Below are positions 52,924 to 61,266 of a stretch of 64,000 bases of DNA, one piece after another (the stretch's first letter is position 1; each line of letters starts with the position of its first letter). Source of the DNA: Prauserella flavalba (GTDB lineage: Bacteria; Actinomycetota; Actinomycetes; Mycobacteriales; Pseudonocardiaceae); assembly GCF_003202235.1 (NCBI RefSeq), contig NZ_MASU01000008.1:1-64000 (forward strand), in the 5' to 3' direction. A program made the position numbers and the translations under genes. A model generated the notes under the pieces. It had not been told where the DNA came from. It saw nothing but the letters and a program-made list of their open reading frames with translations, and made no database searches.

Positions 52924-53088
52924 GAGCGTGCTGAACAACCCCGCCCGTAGCGAGCGGCGATCCAGGCGGCGGCGTCGCAAGGCGGAGGGAAGCCCTCGTA
53001 CCGGGTCGTACTCGGGCTTTCCGACAACGCAGCGAGGCGCCGTCTGGGCGTCGCGCAGTAGGGCAGCGATTGTTCAGCGCGCTCCTAG
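52920..53088. mobile_element. MITE-like element with 19-bp terminal inverted repeats
   Basis: CTAGGAGCGTGCTGAACAA at 52920-52938 and TTGTTCAGCGCGCTCCTAG at 53070-53088 are inverted repeats with one mismatch, bounding 169 bp with no coding capacity. The interior holds GGAAGCCC and GGGCTTTCC, so the whole unit can fold into a long hairpin. CTAG at both ends may be the duplicated target. It lies between apt and relA and probably acts as a terminator too. Confidence 0.75.
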
Positions 53089-53166
53089 CGGCGGGGAGGG
53101 CACGGACGGGCGTCATCGCGGGTTACGCTAGGTGTCTAGCAACCGCGCGATGAGCTGGAGGTGCGG

Positions 53167-55542
53167 GTGGGCCAAGAGCTCGATTCCGTCGTGGCAGCCC
53201 GTTCGGACGGTGACGCGCGCGAGCCGCAGCAGACACCGGGTGCACCGTCCGCGCAGCAGGCGCGCCCGGTCGTGAACGGCGGCGCCACCAGGGCGCCCTC
53301 GGCGACCCGGCGGGTGAGGGCACGGCTGGCGCGGCGCATCACCGCGCAGCGCGCCGCGTCCGTGAAGCAGGTGCTCGAACCGCTCGCCGCGATCCACCGC
53401 GAGCTGCACCCCAACGCCGACCTCACGCTGCTCCAGCGCGCCTACGACGTGGCCGAGGAGCTGCACCGCGACCAGCGCCGCAAGTCCGGCGACCCCTACA
53501 TCACCCACCCGCTCGCGGTGGCTACCATCCTCGCCGAGCTGGGCATGGACACCACGACGCTGGTGGCCGCCCTGCTGCACGACACCGTCGAGGACACCGG
53601 CTACTCGCTGGAACAGCTGGGCGCCGACTTCGGTGAGAAGGTCGCCCAGCTCGTCGACGGCGTGACCAAGCTCGACAAGGTCAAGCTCGGTCACGCCGCC
53701 GAGGCCGAGACCATCCGCAAGATGGTGATCGCGATGGCGCGCGACCCGCGCGTGCTGGTGATCAAGCTGGCCGACCGGCTGCACAACATGCGCACGATGC
53801 GCTTCCTGCCGCCCGAGAAGCAGGCCCGCAAGGCGAAGGAGACCCTGGAGGTACTCGCCCCGCTCGCGCACCGGCTCGGCATGGCCACGGTCAAGTGGGA
53901 GCTGGAGGACCTCGCGTTCGCGATCCTGCAGCCCAAGAAGTACGACGAGATCGTGCGCCTGGTCGCCGACCGCGCGCCGTCCCGCGACACGTACCTGCGC
54001 TGGGTGATCGGGGAGCTCACCAAACAGCTGGAGTCCTCGCGCATCACCGCGAAGGTCGAGGGCAGGCCGAAGCACTACTACTCGATCCACCAGAAGATGA
54101 TCGTGCGCGGCCGCGACCTCGACGACATTCACGACCTGGTGGGCGTGCGCATCCTCGTCGAGGACGTGCGCGACTGCTACGCCGCGATGGGCGTGGTGCA
54201 CGCGCTGTGGCAGCCGATGCCCGGCCGGTTCAAGGACTACATCGCCCAGCCCCGCTTCGGCGTCTACCAGTCGCTGCACACCACGGTGATCGGGCCGGAC
54301 GGCAAGCCGCTGGAAGTGCAGATCCGCACGCACGAGATGCACCGCACCGCGGAGTACGGCATCGCCGCGCACTGGCGGTACAAGGAGACCAGGGGCACGC
54401 ACAGCGGCAACGCCGTCGACATCGACGAGATGGCGTGGATGCGGCAGCTGCTCGACTGGCAGCGGGAGGCGGCCGACCCTGGCGAGTTCCTGGAGTCGCT
54501 GCGTTACGACCTCGCGACGCGGGAGATCTTCGTGTTCACGCCCAAGGGCGACGTGATCACGCTGCCCGTCGGGTCCACGCCGGTGGACTTCGCCTACGCC
54601 GTGCACACCGAGGTCGGCCACCGCTGCATCGGCGCCCGCGTCAACGGCAGGCTCGTCGCGCTCGAGCGCAAGCTGGAGAACGGCGAGGTCGTCGAGATCT
54701 TCACGTCCAAGGCCGAGGGCGCGGGTCCCAGCCGCGACTGGCTGTCGTTCGCCGGGTCGCCGAAGGCGCGGGCCAAGATCCGCCAGTGGTTCGCCAAGGA
54801 GCGGCGCGACGAGGCGATCGAGGCGGGCAAGGACGCCATCACCAAGGAGGTCCGCAAGGTCGGGTTGCCGATCCAGCGCCTGGTGTCGGCCGACTCGATG
54901 GGCGCGGTCGCCAAGGAGTTGCGGCACGGCGACATCAGCTCGCTCTACGCCGCGGTCGGCGAGGGGCACACGAGCGCCAAGCACGTCGTGCAGCGGCTCG
55001 TCGCGCTGATCGGCGGTGTGGAGGAGGCCGAGGAGGAGCTCGCCGAGCGGGCCACGCCGTCCACGGTCACCCGCAGGCGCGGCGCGGGCGACGTCGGCGT
55101 GATCGTCAAGGGCGAGAGCGACATCTGGGCCAAGCTCGCGCGCTGCTGCACCCCGGTGCCCGGCGACGAGATCCTCGGCTTCGTCACCCGCGGCGGCGGC
55201 GTCAGCGTCCACCGCACCGACTGCACCAACGCCGACGACCTGCGTCAGCAGCCGGAGCGCCTGGTCGAGGTGGAGTGGGCGCCGTCGGAGTCGTCGGTGT
55301 TCCTCGTGGCGATCCAGGTGGAGGCGCTCGACCGGCACCGCCTGCTCTCCGACGTCACCAAGGTGCTCGCCGACGAGCGCGTGAACATCCTCTCGGCGTC
55401 GGTCACCACCTCGCGCGACCGCGTGGCCGTCAGCCGGTTCACCTTCGAGATGGGCGACCCGAAGCACCTCGGTCACGTGCTCAAGGTCGTGCGCAATGTC
55501 GAGGGTGTGTACGACGTGTACCGGGTCACGTCCGCATCCTGA
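53167..55542 (+). CDS. relA: bifunctional (p)ppGpp synthetase/hydrolase
   Basis: The 791-residue Rel protein controls the stringent response. The HD hydrolase domain has [20 protein letters not shown] and [20 protein letters not shown]; the synthetase domain has [32 protein letters not shown] and [23 protein letters not shown] ([20 protein letters not shown]), a zinc-finger-like Cys/His segment ([20 protein letters not shown]) and ACT domains follow. A 45-residue variable N-terminus precedes the HD domain. GTG 53167 has GGAG at a 6-bp space; GTG 53161 is less well placed. Confidence 0.95.
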   Translation: MGQELDSVVAARSDGDAREPQQTPGAPSAQQARPVVNGGATRAPSATRRVRARLARRITAQRAASVKQVLEPLAAIHRELHPNADLTLLQRAYDVAEELHRDQRRKSGDPYITHPLAVATILAELGMDTTTLVAALLHDTVEDTGYSLEQLGADFGEKVAQLVDGVTKLDKVKLGHAAEAETIRKMVIAMARDPRVLVIKLADRLHNMRTMRFLPPEKQARKAKETLEVLAPLAHRLGMATVKWELEDLAFAILQPKKYDEIVRLVADRAPSRDTYLRWVIGELTKQLESSRITAKVEGRPKHYYSIHQKMIVRGRDLDDIHDLVGVRILVEDVRDCYAAMGVVHALWQPMPGRFKDYIAQPRFGVYQSLHTTVIGPDGKPLEVQIRTHEMHRTAEYGIAAHWRYKETRGTHSGNAVDIDEMAWMRQLLDWQREAADPGEFLESLRYDLATREIFVFTPKGDVITLPVGSTPVDFAYAVHTEVGHRCIGARVNGRLVALERKLENGEVVEIFTSKAEGAGPSRDWLSFAGSPKARAKIRQWFAKERRDEAIEAGKDAITKEVRKVGLPIQRLVSADSMGAVAKELRHGDISSLYAAVGEGHTSAKHVVQRLVALIGGVEEAEEELAERATPSTVTRRRGAGDVGVIVKGESDIWAKLARCCTPVPGDEILGFVTRGGGVSVHRTDCTNADDLRQQPERLVEVEWAPSESSVFLVAIQVEALDRHRLLSDVTKVLADERVNILSASVTTSRDRVAVSRFTFEMGDPKHLGHVLKVVRNVEGVYDVYRVTSAS

Positions 55543-55565
55543 GCCGCGCGCCTAGGGTGTGGCTC

Positions 55566-56345
55566 ATGACCGACGGGATCGAGCTCGAGCGTGACGGGGA
55601 GGTCGCGCGGCTGACGCTGCGCAGGCCGGAGAAGATGAACGCCATCAGCTTCGGCATGTGGTCGGCGATCCCCGGCATCGTCGCCGACGTCGAACGCGAC
55701 CCGGCGGTGACGGTGCTCGTGCTGACCGGTGCGGGCACGGACTTCTCGGCGGGCGCCGACATCGGCGAGTTCCGCGACCTGCGCTCGTCGGCCGACGGCG
55801 CCGCCACCTACGACAAGGCCGTGGAGGCCGCGGTCGCGGCGCTGGCGTCGATGCGTAAGCCGAGCGTCGCGATGATCAGGGGCAACTGCATCGGCGGCGG
55901 CTGCCAGCTCGCGGTGGCCAGCGACTTCCGGTTCGCCGCCGAGGGTTCCCGCTTCGGCATCACGCCGTCGAAGCTCGGCATCGTCTACCACTTCGACTCC
56001 ACCCGTCAGCTCGTGTCGCTCGTCGGGCCGGCGAACGCGCGGTACTTCCTGTTGTCGGGGCTGCTCGTGGACGCCGTGCGGGCGCGCGAGATGGGTCTGG
56101 TCAACGAGGTGTTCCCCGCCGGCGCGCTCGAGGAGTCCACACTGGACTTCGTGCGGACGCTCGGCTCGCGCTCGCAGGCCTCGATCCGGGGAATGAACCG
56201 CATCATCGAGAAGATCGTGGCGGGGCAGGCGGAGCCGGACTCCGAAGTGGACGAGCTCCGCGCCGCCGCGGTGCACGGCGAGGACTACGCCGAGGGCGTC
56301 GCCGCGTTCCTCGAACGCCGCCCGCCGAACTTCACCTTCCGCTGA
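55566..56345 (+). CDS. enoyl-CoA hydratase/isomerase-family protein
   Basis: The 259-residue crotonase-fold protein shows LTLRRPEKMNAISFGMW, the oxyanion-hole segments FSAGADIGEF and IRGNCIGGGCQLAVASDFRF and the GITPSKLGIVYHFDSTRQLV region. Glu residues usual in hydratases are not obvious at the expected places, so isomerase, hydrolase or decarboxylase activity is equally possible. It stands alone between relA and a palindromic terminator. Confidence 0.88.
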   Translation: MTDGIELERDGEVARLTLRRPEKMNAISFGMWSAIPGIVADVERDPAVTVLVLTGAGTDFSAGADIGEFRDLRSSADGAATYDKAVEAAVAALASMRKPSVAMIRGNCIGGGCQLAVASDFRFAAEGSRFGITPSKLGIVYHFDSTRQLVSLVGPANARYFLLSGLLVDAVRAREMGLVNEVFPAGALEESTLDFVRTLGSRSQASIRGMNRIIEKIVAGQAEPDSEVDELRAAAVHGEDYAEGVAAFLERRPPNFTFR

Positions 56346-56371
56346 CCCACCTGCCCCAGCCGCAGCCATCC

Positions 56372-56424
56372 GCAGTGAAGGCCACCTTCACTGCGCTGAA
56401 CGCAGGCAAGGTGGCCTTCACTGC
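56372..56424. terminator. palindromic terminator (family copy 3)
   Basis: Arms of 17 bp at 56372-56388 and 56408-56424 pair exactly, with the shared core AAGGCCACCTT / AAGGTGGCCTT; the centre (CACTGCGCTGAACGCAGGC) differs from copy 2 and is only partly paired. It follows the hydratase gene. Confidence 0.85.
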
Positions 56425-56446
56425 GGACGGGGTGCGCTTGACCATC

Positions 56447-56479
56447 ATGAGTAGTGCATGTAGTAATGAGTGATGCATG
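56447..56479 (+). promoter_or_regulatory. tandem repeat over the MarR-type gene start
   Basis: ATGAGTAGTGCATG (56447-56460) and ATGAGTGATGCATG (56466-56479) repeat with a 19-bp period; the second covers the start codon of the gene at 56473. They are candidate autoregulatory sites, and the local A+T richness suits a promoter. Confidence 0.45.
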
Positions 56480-56997
56480 ATACGGGGCGGACCGCGAACC
56501 TGCTCGGCGCGACCGCGCTCGCGCTGACCGACCTGGCGCTCGGCGGCGCGACCGAGGCCGCGAAGGTCAGCGCGAGCGCCGCCGCCGCGCTGGTCTCGCT
56601 GGCGGCACACCCCGGCGTGAGCGTGACCGAGCTGGGGCGGCGCGTCGGGCTGACCCAGTCGGCCGCGGCGCGGATGGTCGACTCGCTGGTGGCGGACGGC
56701 CTGGTGGAGCGGCGCGCGAGCCCGTGGCACAGCAGGATGACGATGGTGTACCCGACCCGGGCGGGCGGCCGGGCCGCGCGGAAGGTGCTCGCCGCGCGGG
56801 CGAGCCAGCTGACCGACCTCGTCGGCGTACTCGACGAGGACGACCAGCGTACCCTCGACCGGCTGCTCACCACACTGCTCACCCGGCTCTACGAGGAGGT
56901 GGGCAACGCCCAGTACCTGTGCAGGCTGTGCGACCGGACGTGCTGCACCACCGACGCGGCGTGCCCGGTGGGACAGGCGGAACGGGACCGGGCATGA
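56473..56997 (+). CDS. MarR-family regulator with C-terminal cysteine cluster
   Basis: The 174-residue protein has a MarR winged helix (HPGVSVTELGRRVGLTQSAA, MVDSLVADGLVERRASPWHS) and a C-terminal tail with CRLCDRTCCTTDAACPVGQA, five cysteines in C-x2-C-x3-C-C-x6-C order. That tail suggests an iron-sulfur, zinc or thiol sensor. ATG 56473 is in frame after a GTG at 56470. The 3' end overlaps the hydrolase gene (ATGA), so regulator and enzyme form an operon. Confidence 0.87.
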   Translation: MHDTGRTANLLGATALALTDLALGGATEAAKVSASAAAALVSLAAHPGVSVTELGRRVGLTQSAAARMVDSLVADGLVERRASPWHSRMTMVYPTRAGGRAARKVLAARASQLTDLVGVLDEDDQRTLDRLLTTLLTRLYEEVGNAQYLCRLCDRTCCTTDAACPVGQAERDRA

Positions 56998-57824
56998 ACG
57001 CGTGGCGGCTGCGGGAGTCCTGGCCCAGCAGGCTCGGCACGGTGTGCTGGGACCGGTTCGGCGAACCGGACGGCGAACCCGTGGTACTCCTGCACGGCAC
57101 GCCGTTCTCGTCCTACGTCTGGCGTGGCCTCGCCCGCGCGCTCACCGGGCGCCGGGTGTACGTGTGGGACATGCCGGGCTACGGCGCTTCCGAGAAGTTC
57201 GCGGGCCAGGACCTCTCGCTCGCCGCGCTCAGCGAGGTGTTCCGGGACCTGTTGGAGCACTGGGCCCTCACCGGGCCCGACGTCGTCGCCCACGACTCGG
57301 GCGGCGCCGTGGCCCTGGGCGCCCACCTGCTGCACGGCGTGCCCTACCGCAGCCTCGCCCTGGTCGACGCGGTTGCGCTGGGGCCGTGGGGAAGCCCGTT
57401 CTCCCGGCTCGCGGGTGAGCACGCGGACGTGTTCGAACGCCTGCCGCCCGCGTTGCACCGGGCGCTCGTGCGGGAGTACGTCCGCTCGGCGGCCGCGCGC
57501 GAGCTGCGGCCGGAGGTGCTGGACACCCTCGTCGCACCGTGGCTCGGGGAGGACGGGCAGCGGGCGTTCTACCGGCAGCTCGCCCAGCGCACGGCCGACG
57601 CGGAATACACCGCCGCGATGCGGGATCGCTACGCCACGATCGACCTGCCGGTGCTGGTGTGCTGGGGCGCCGACGACGCGTGGGTCCCCGCCGAGCGGGG
57701 CCCCGAGCTCGCCGCTCTGATCCCCGGCGCCCGGCTGGAGGTCCTGCCCGGGGCGGGACACCTCGTCCACGAGGACAGCCCCGTCGCGCTGACCGTTGCC
57801 CTGACCGGATTCCTGCGGGGCTAG
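56994..57824 (+). CDS. alpha/beta hydrolase with Asp nucleophile (dehalogenase/epoxide-hydrolase-like)
   Basis: The 276-residue protein has the oxyanion motif LLHGTPFSSYVWRGLARALT, DMPGYGASEKF and a nucleophile elbow VVAHDSGGAVALG. Aligning this with G-H-S-M-G-G puts Asp, not Ser, at the nucleophile position, as in haloalkane dehalogenases, fluoroacetate dehalogenase and epoxide hydrolases. Later acid and base are likely in CWGADDAWVPAERG and LPGAGHLVHED. It is coupled to the Cys-rich MarR gene and convergent with the aminotransferase (4-bp overlap). Substrate unknown. Confidence 0.85.
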   Translation: MNAWRLRESWPSRLGTVCWDRFGEPDGEPVVLLHGTPFSSYVWRGLARALTGRRVYVWDMPGYGASEKFAGQDLSLAALSEVFRDLLEHWALTGPDVVAHDSGGAVALGAHLLHGVPYRSLALVDAVALGPWGSPFSRLAGEHADVFERLPPALHRALVREYVRSAAARELRPEVLDTLVAPWLGEDGQRAFYRQLAQRTADAEYTAAMRDRYATIDLPVLVCWGADDAWVPAERGPELAALIPGARLEVLPGAGHLVHEDSPVALTVALTGFLRG

Positions 57825-58612
57825 ATCCGCTCCGGAGGGTTGGTCTCGTAGGCGCGCCGCAGCAACGCGGTGAGCGCGGGATCCACCGTCAGCTCCGCGT
57901 CGTCGATCGCGGACACCGGCAGGCCCGGGTTACCGGAGTTGCACAGGAACGCGCTGCGCTGGATCCGTGCCCGCTCCAGCGGCACCGGCCGGGTGACACT
58001 GGGGACGCCCAGTCCCTCGAGGCCCCGTTCGAGCAGGAGCCGCATCGTGCCGCTCAGCTGGGGCGCCTGCGGCCACACCACGGTGCCGCCGTCGAAGAAC
58101 CCGGCGTTCCAGATCGAGGCCTCGGAGACGTTGCCCTCGGCGGTCACGAACAGCGCGTCGTCGTAGCCGGCGAGCCGCGCCTGCCGGGTGTGGTGCAGCA
58201 GCCCGAACGTGCCGACGTGCTTCACCTCCGGCAGCGGCCGCTGGTAGCGCACCGAGCGCAACCGCACCGGCGTGGTGGGCGCGGCGCTCGGCGCCCGCAG
58301 CGTCACCAGCACGTCCGGGTCCACCGGCTCGGGCCGCCCGCCGGGCGCGGCGAGGGAGAAGAGCGTGACCCTGGCGGTGACGTCGCCCGCGCCGTCGACA
58401 GCGCGACGCAGGTACTCCCGCACCCGCTCGGTGTCGAGTTCGCTGCCGAACAGCACCCGGGTGCCCTCGGCGAGCCTGCGCAGGTGCGCGTCCAGGCCGC
58501 GGGTGTGCCCGTCCCGCACCTGCAGCGAGGTGAAGTGGCCGTAGTTGACCACCGCGGGCACCGCGAGCTGCTCCGCCGTCGCCGGTGCTCCGTTGACGTG
58601 CGTGAGCAGCAT
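57821..58612 (-). CDS. class IV PLP-dependent aminotransferase/lyase
   Basis: The 263-residue protein belongs to the branched-chain aminotransferase / aminodeoxychorismate lyase fold. The PLP Lys is in LPEVKHVGTFGLLHHTRQAR, the PLP-binding Glu in EGNVSEASIWNAGFFD, and phosphate-binding LSGTMRLLLERG follows. It may be a 4-amino-4-deoxychorismate lyase (folate) or a D-amino acid aminotransferase. ATG 58612 shares bases with the cyclophilin stop (TGATG), implying coupling. Confidence 0.88.
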   Translation of the reverse strand: MLLTHVNGAPATAEQLAVPAVVNYGHFTSLQVRDGHTRGLDAHLRRLAEGTRVLFGSELDTERVREYLRRAVDGAGDVTARVTLFSLAAPGGRPEPVDPDVLVTLRAPSAAPTTPVRLRSVRYQRPLPEVKHVGTFGLLHHTRQARLAGYDDALFVTAEGNVSEASIWNAGFFDGGTVVWPQAPQLSGTMRLLLERGLEGLGVPSVTRPVPLERARIQRSAFLCNSGNPGLPVSAIDDAELTVDPALTALLRRAYETNPPERI

Positions 58613-59463
58613 CAACCGACGGTGACGCCGGTGAACTTCACCTCGGTGTTGGGCTTGCCGCCGCCGGGGCTCGGCTCGAACGCGCCGTCGTGGCCGCCGC
58701 GGGCGACGTCGTCGATGACCTTGAGGCCCTCGTCGGAAATCGTCCCGAACACGGTGTAGTCGGGGGAGAGCGGCGCCTCACCGAAGACCATGAAGAACTG
58801 GCTGCCGTTGGTGTCAGGGCCCGAGTTGGCCATCGCCAGGATGCCGCGGCCGTACTTCAGCTGCTGGAACGTCTCGTCGGCAAAGGTGTAGCCGGGCCCG
58901 CCGCTGCCGCTGCCGGTCGGGTCGCCGCACTGGAGCATCTGCAGGCCGGTGGTGCCGATGCGGTGGCACGAGGTGTCGGTGTAGAAGCCCTGCTCGGCCA
59001 AGCTCACGAAGCTGTTCACCGTGCACGGCGCGAGCGCGCGGTCGAGCGTCAGCGGGATGTCGCCGACCGTGCTCTGCAGCGTCACGTTCACCGTGCCCTG
59101 CGCGGAGACGTTCTGGCCGTTCGGCGGGTTCACCGGCTTCGCGGGCTCCCCGGAGGTGGGGTAGTCACACGTGGCCGGGTTGGGCAGCGGCCCGGGCCTG
59201 GCGGCGGGCTGCACGCGCTGGGTCGGGATGTCGATCTGCTCGGACGACGGCGCGGCCGACGACGACTCGTTCGGCTGCTGCCCGGCGGCGTCGTCGCCAC
59301 CCTGGGTGGAGAGGACCACGACGAGGCCCGCCACGACCACCACCACGCCGACCGTCACGCCGACGCCGATGATCTTGCGTCGCTTCGCCCGCTCGGCCCT
59401 GCGGACGAGCTGCCGCTCGAGCTTGCGCTTCGCGGCCTCGCGGCGCTGCTGGTTGGTCGCCAC
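58612..59463 (-). CDS. membrane-anchored cyclophilin-type peptidyl-prolyl isomerase
   Basis: The 283-residue protein has a basic cytoplasmic N-terminus (RREAAKRKLERQLVRRAERA), one membrane helix (IIGVGVTVGVVVVVAGLVVV), a Ser/Pro-rich linker and a cyclophilin domain: IPLTLDRALAPCTVNSFVSL, TSCHRIGTTGLQMLQCGDPT, GRGILAMANSGPDTNGSQFF and LSPDYTVFGTISDEG. The active domain faces outside, consistent with folding of exported proteins. In mycobacteria ppiB lies next to relA; here three genes intervene. Confidence 0.92.
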   Translation of the reverse strand: MATNQQRREAAKRKLERQLVRRAERAKRRKIIGVGVTVGVVVVVAGLVVVLSTQGGDDAAGQQPNESSSAAPSSEQIDIPTQRVQPAARPGPLPNPATCDYPTSGEPAKPVNPPNGQNVSAQGTVNVTLQSTVGDIPLTLDRALAPCTVNSFVSLAEQGFYTDTSCHRIGTTGLQMLQCGDPTGSGSGGPGYTFADETFQQLKYGRGILAMANSGPDTNGSQFFMVFGEAPLSPDYTVFGTISDEGLKVIDDVARGGHDGAFEPSPGGGKPNTEVKFTGVTVG

Positions 59464-59589
59464 CTGCCCTCCCAGATCTTCTCGATGTCACCCGCCTGGC
59501 AGTAGGCGGCAGTCTATGGGCACTGTCTGTGAGGACCCTGTACAGGGGCGGCTAGGGTGGGGCAGATCCCAATCGTGGAGGTGGATTTC

Positions 59590-60255
59590 GTGCTCGTCGT
59601 CGGGTTCCCGGCCGGCGCGTTCCAGGCGAACTGCTACTTGCTGGCCGCCGACACCGGCCACGACTGCGTGATCGTGGACCCCGGCGAGGGCGCCCGCGAG
59701 CACGTCGACGCCGCGCTCACCGAGCACCGGCTCACCCCGGCGGCCGTGCTCGCCACGCACGGGCACTTCGACCACGTCCACTCGGCGGCCGAGATCGCCG
59801 ACGCCCACGGCATCCCGGTGTGGATCCGGTCCGAGGACCGCGTCCTGCTCTCCGACCCGCTGAAGGGGCTCGGCCCCGAGCTCGCGGCCGCGTTCGCCTC
59901 CGTCAGCCTCACCGAGCCGCGGGACGTCCGCGAGCTGGGCGACGGCCCACTCGAGCTGGCCGGGCTGCGGATCACGACCGACCACACGCCGGGGCACACC
60001 CCCGGCTCCGCCGTGTTCCGGCTCGACAGCGACGAGGGCGGGCAGCTCGCGCTCACCGGCGACACGCTGTTCGCGGGCTCCATCGGCCGCACCGACCTGC
60101 CCGGCGGTGACGTCAGGGAGATCGCCAGGTCGCTGCGCACCCTGCTGACCTACCCCGACGACACCGTCGTCCTGCCGGGGCACGGCCCCACCACGACCAT
60201 CGGCCGCGAGCGGGCCACCAATCCGTTTCTGGGAGACGGCGGGGGGATGTCATGA
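59590..60255 (+). CDS. MBL-fold hydrolase (glyoxalase II-like)
   Basis: The 221-residue metallo-beta-lactamase-fold protein has the dinuclear metal motif LATHGHFDHVHSAAEIADAH, HTPGHTPGSAVF, LTGDTLFAGSIGRTDLPGGD and VVLPGHGPTTTIG. This matches hydroxyacylglutathione-hydrolase-like proteins; in actinomycetes without glutathione it may act on mycothiol conjugates. GTG 59590 follows GGAGG. It is divergent from the cyclophilin gene and overlaps the next gene (ATGA). Confidence 0.92.
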   Translation: MLVVGFPAGAFQANCYLLAADTGHDCVIVDPGEGAREHVDAALTEHRLTPAAVLATHGHFDHVHSAAEIADAHGIPVWIRSEDRVLLSDPLKGLGPELAAAFASVSLTEPRDVRELGDGPLELAGLRITTDHTPGHTPGSAVFRLDSDEGGQLALTGDTLFAGSIGRTDLPGGDVREIARSLRTLLTYPDDTVVLPGHGPTTTIGRERATNPFLGDGGGMS

Positions 60256-60920
60256 CCGAACCGGAACCTGCCCAGCGCGAGCCGGGTCCCGAGCCGGACC
60301 GGATCCCGCTCTACGGGGAGAACGCGGCGCTGCGCCGCAAGCGCCTGGTGTCCGGGCTCGTCGGCGTCGTGCTGTTCGCGGCGGCGTTCGGCGGCATCGC
60401 CGGCCTCATCGGCGGTCAGGTGGCTGGCCTCGTCGTGGCCGGGATCATCGCGCTGCCCCTGCTGTACCTCGTGACGTACAACGCGCGGCGCCAGGTGTGG
60501 CTCGAGGGTAAGACCGTGGTGGTGCGCAACTGGGGCAGCAGGCGCATCGACCTCGTCGCGGCGGGACGGATCGACCTGCTGGTCTCCGACGTGCGGGGCA
60601 CCCGCACGGTGAGCCTGCTGGTCAACTCCGCCGCGCGGGGCAAGGCCATCAAGATCGACCTCGCCGTCTACGCCGGCACCGGCGGCCGGGAGCTGGGCAT
60701 CCTCGCGCTGCGCAGGCTCGCCGACGCGCTGCTGAACAACATCGACGCCAACGGCATGGTGTTCTCGGAGCTGCTCGTGGCGCAGCTGCGGTCGGAGGCG
60801 CGCGGCGACGCCGCGGCCGACCGCCCGCTCTACCGGCTCGCCTCGGCGGCGCCGTCCGGCAAGCTGGTCCAGCGCTTCACGATGGACGCCGTGAGCCGGT
60901 TCGTGGCGACTCTGGAGTGA
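60252..60920 (+). CDS. hypothetical membrane protein
   Basis: The 222-residue protein has a hydrophilic N-terminus, two adjacent membrane helices (LVSGLVGVVLFAAAFGGIAG, QVAGLVVAGIIALPLLYLVT) and a soluble domain with QVWLEGKTVVVRNWGSRRID. The layout resembles PH-like (bPH) membrane proteins, but I cannot name a family with confidence. It is coupled to the MBL gene by an ATGA overlap. The 3' end overlaps the convergent small gene by 44 bp. Confidence 0.7.
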   Translation: MTEPEPAQREPGPEPDRIPLYGENAALRRKRLVSGLVGVVLFAAAFGGIAGLIGGQVAGLVVAGIIALPLLYLVTYNARRQVWLEGKTVVVRNWGSRRIDLVAAGRIDLLVSDVRGTRTVSLLVNSAARGKAIKIDLAVYAGTGGRELGILALRRLADALLNNIDANGMVFSELLVAQLRSEARGDAAADRPLYRLASAAPSGKLVQRFTMDAVSRFVATLE

Positions 60921-61170
60921 CGGTCCGCTCGTCGGCGGCCGTCAGCCTGCGTTCGATCGCCGTCAGCTGCGCGCGCACGGCCTCCAGCTGGTAGACGATC
61001 TCCGGCAGCTCCTGCGCGGCGAACACCGACAGCCGTTCCAGCTGCTTGCCCGTCTCCCGCAGGTCGCCGAGCAGCGACGCGATCCTCGGCAGCGCCTCGA
61101 TCGCCGCGCGCCCCGTTCCGAGGGCCGTGTCCAGCGCCCGGAGAGGGCGGGCGAGCGCTGAGCCGAACAT
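60877..61170 (-). CDS. small helical hypothetical protein
   Basis: The 97-residue protein is helical and amphipathic (ARPLRALDTALGTGRAAIEA, LPEIVYQLEAVRAQLTAIER), without membrane segments or known motifs. The coiled-coil-like heptads suggest oligomer formation. It overlaps the end of the previous gene on the other strand, which lowers confidence. Confidence 0.5.
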   Translation of the reverse strand: MFGSALARPLRALDTALGTGRAAIEALPRIASLLGDLRETGKQLERLSVFAAQELPEIVYQLEAVRAQLTAIERRLTAADERTVTPESPRTGSRRPS

Positions 61171-61266
61171 GGCGCCTCCAGCCGGGAAGGTTGCCTGGAC
61201 ACGCCACTTCGTACCGCACCGGCGGCGGCTCCAGGGAGCCGGGGCGCGGCGCTGAGGCTGGTGTGA

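Noticed and set aside
53128-55476. 782-residue minus-strand frame opposite relA
   Set aside because: Antisense shadow of a gene with all Rel domains.
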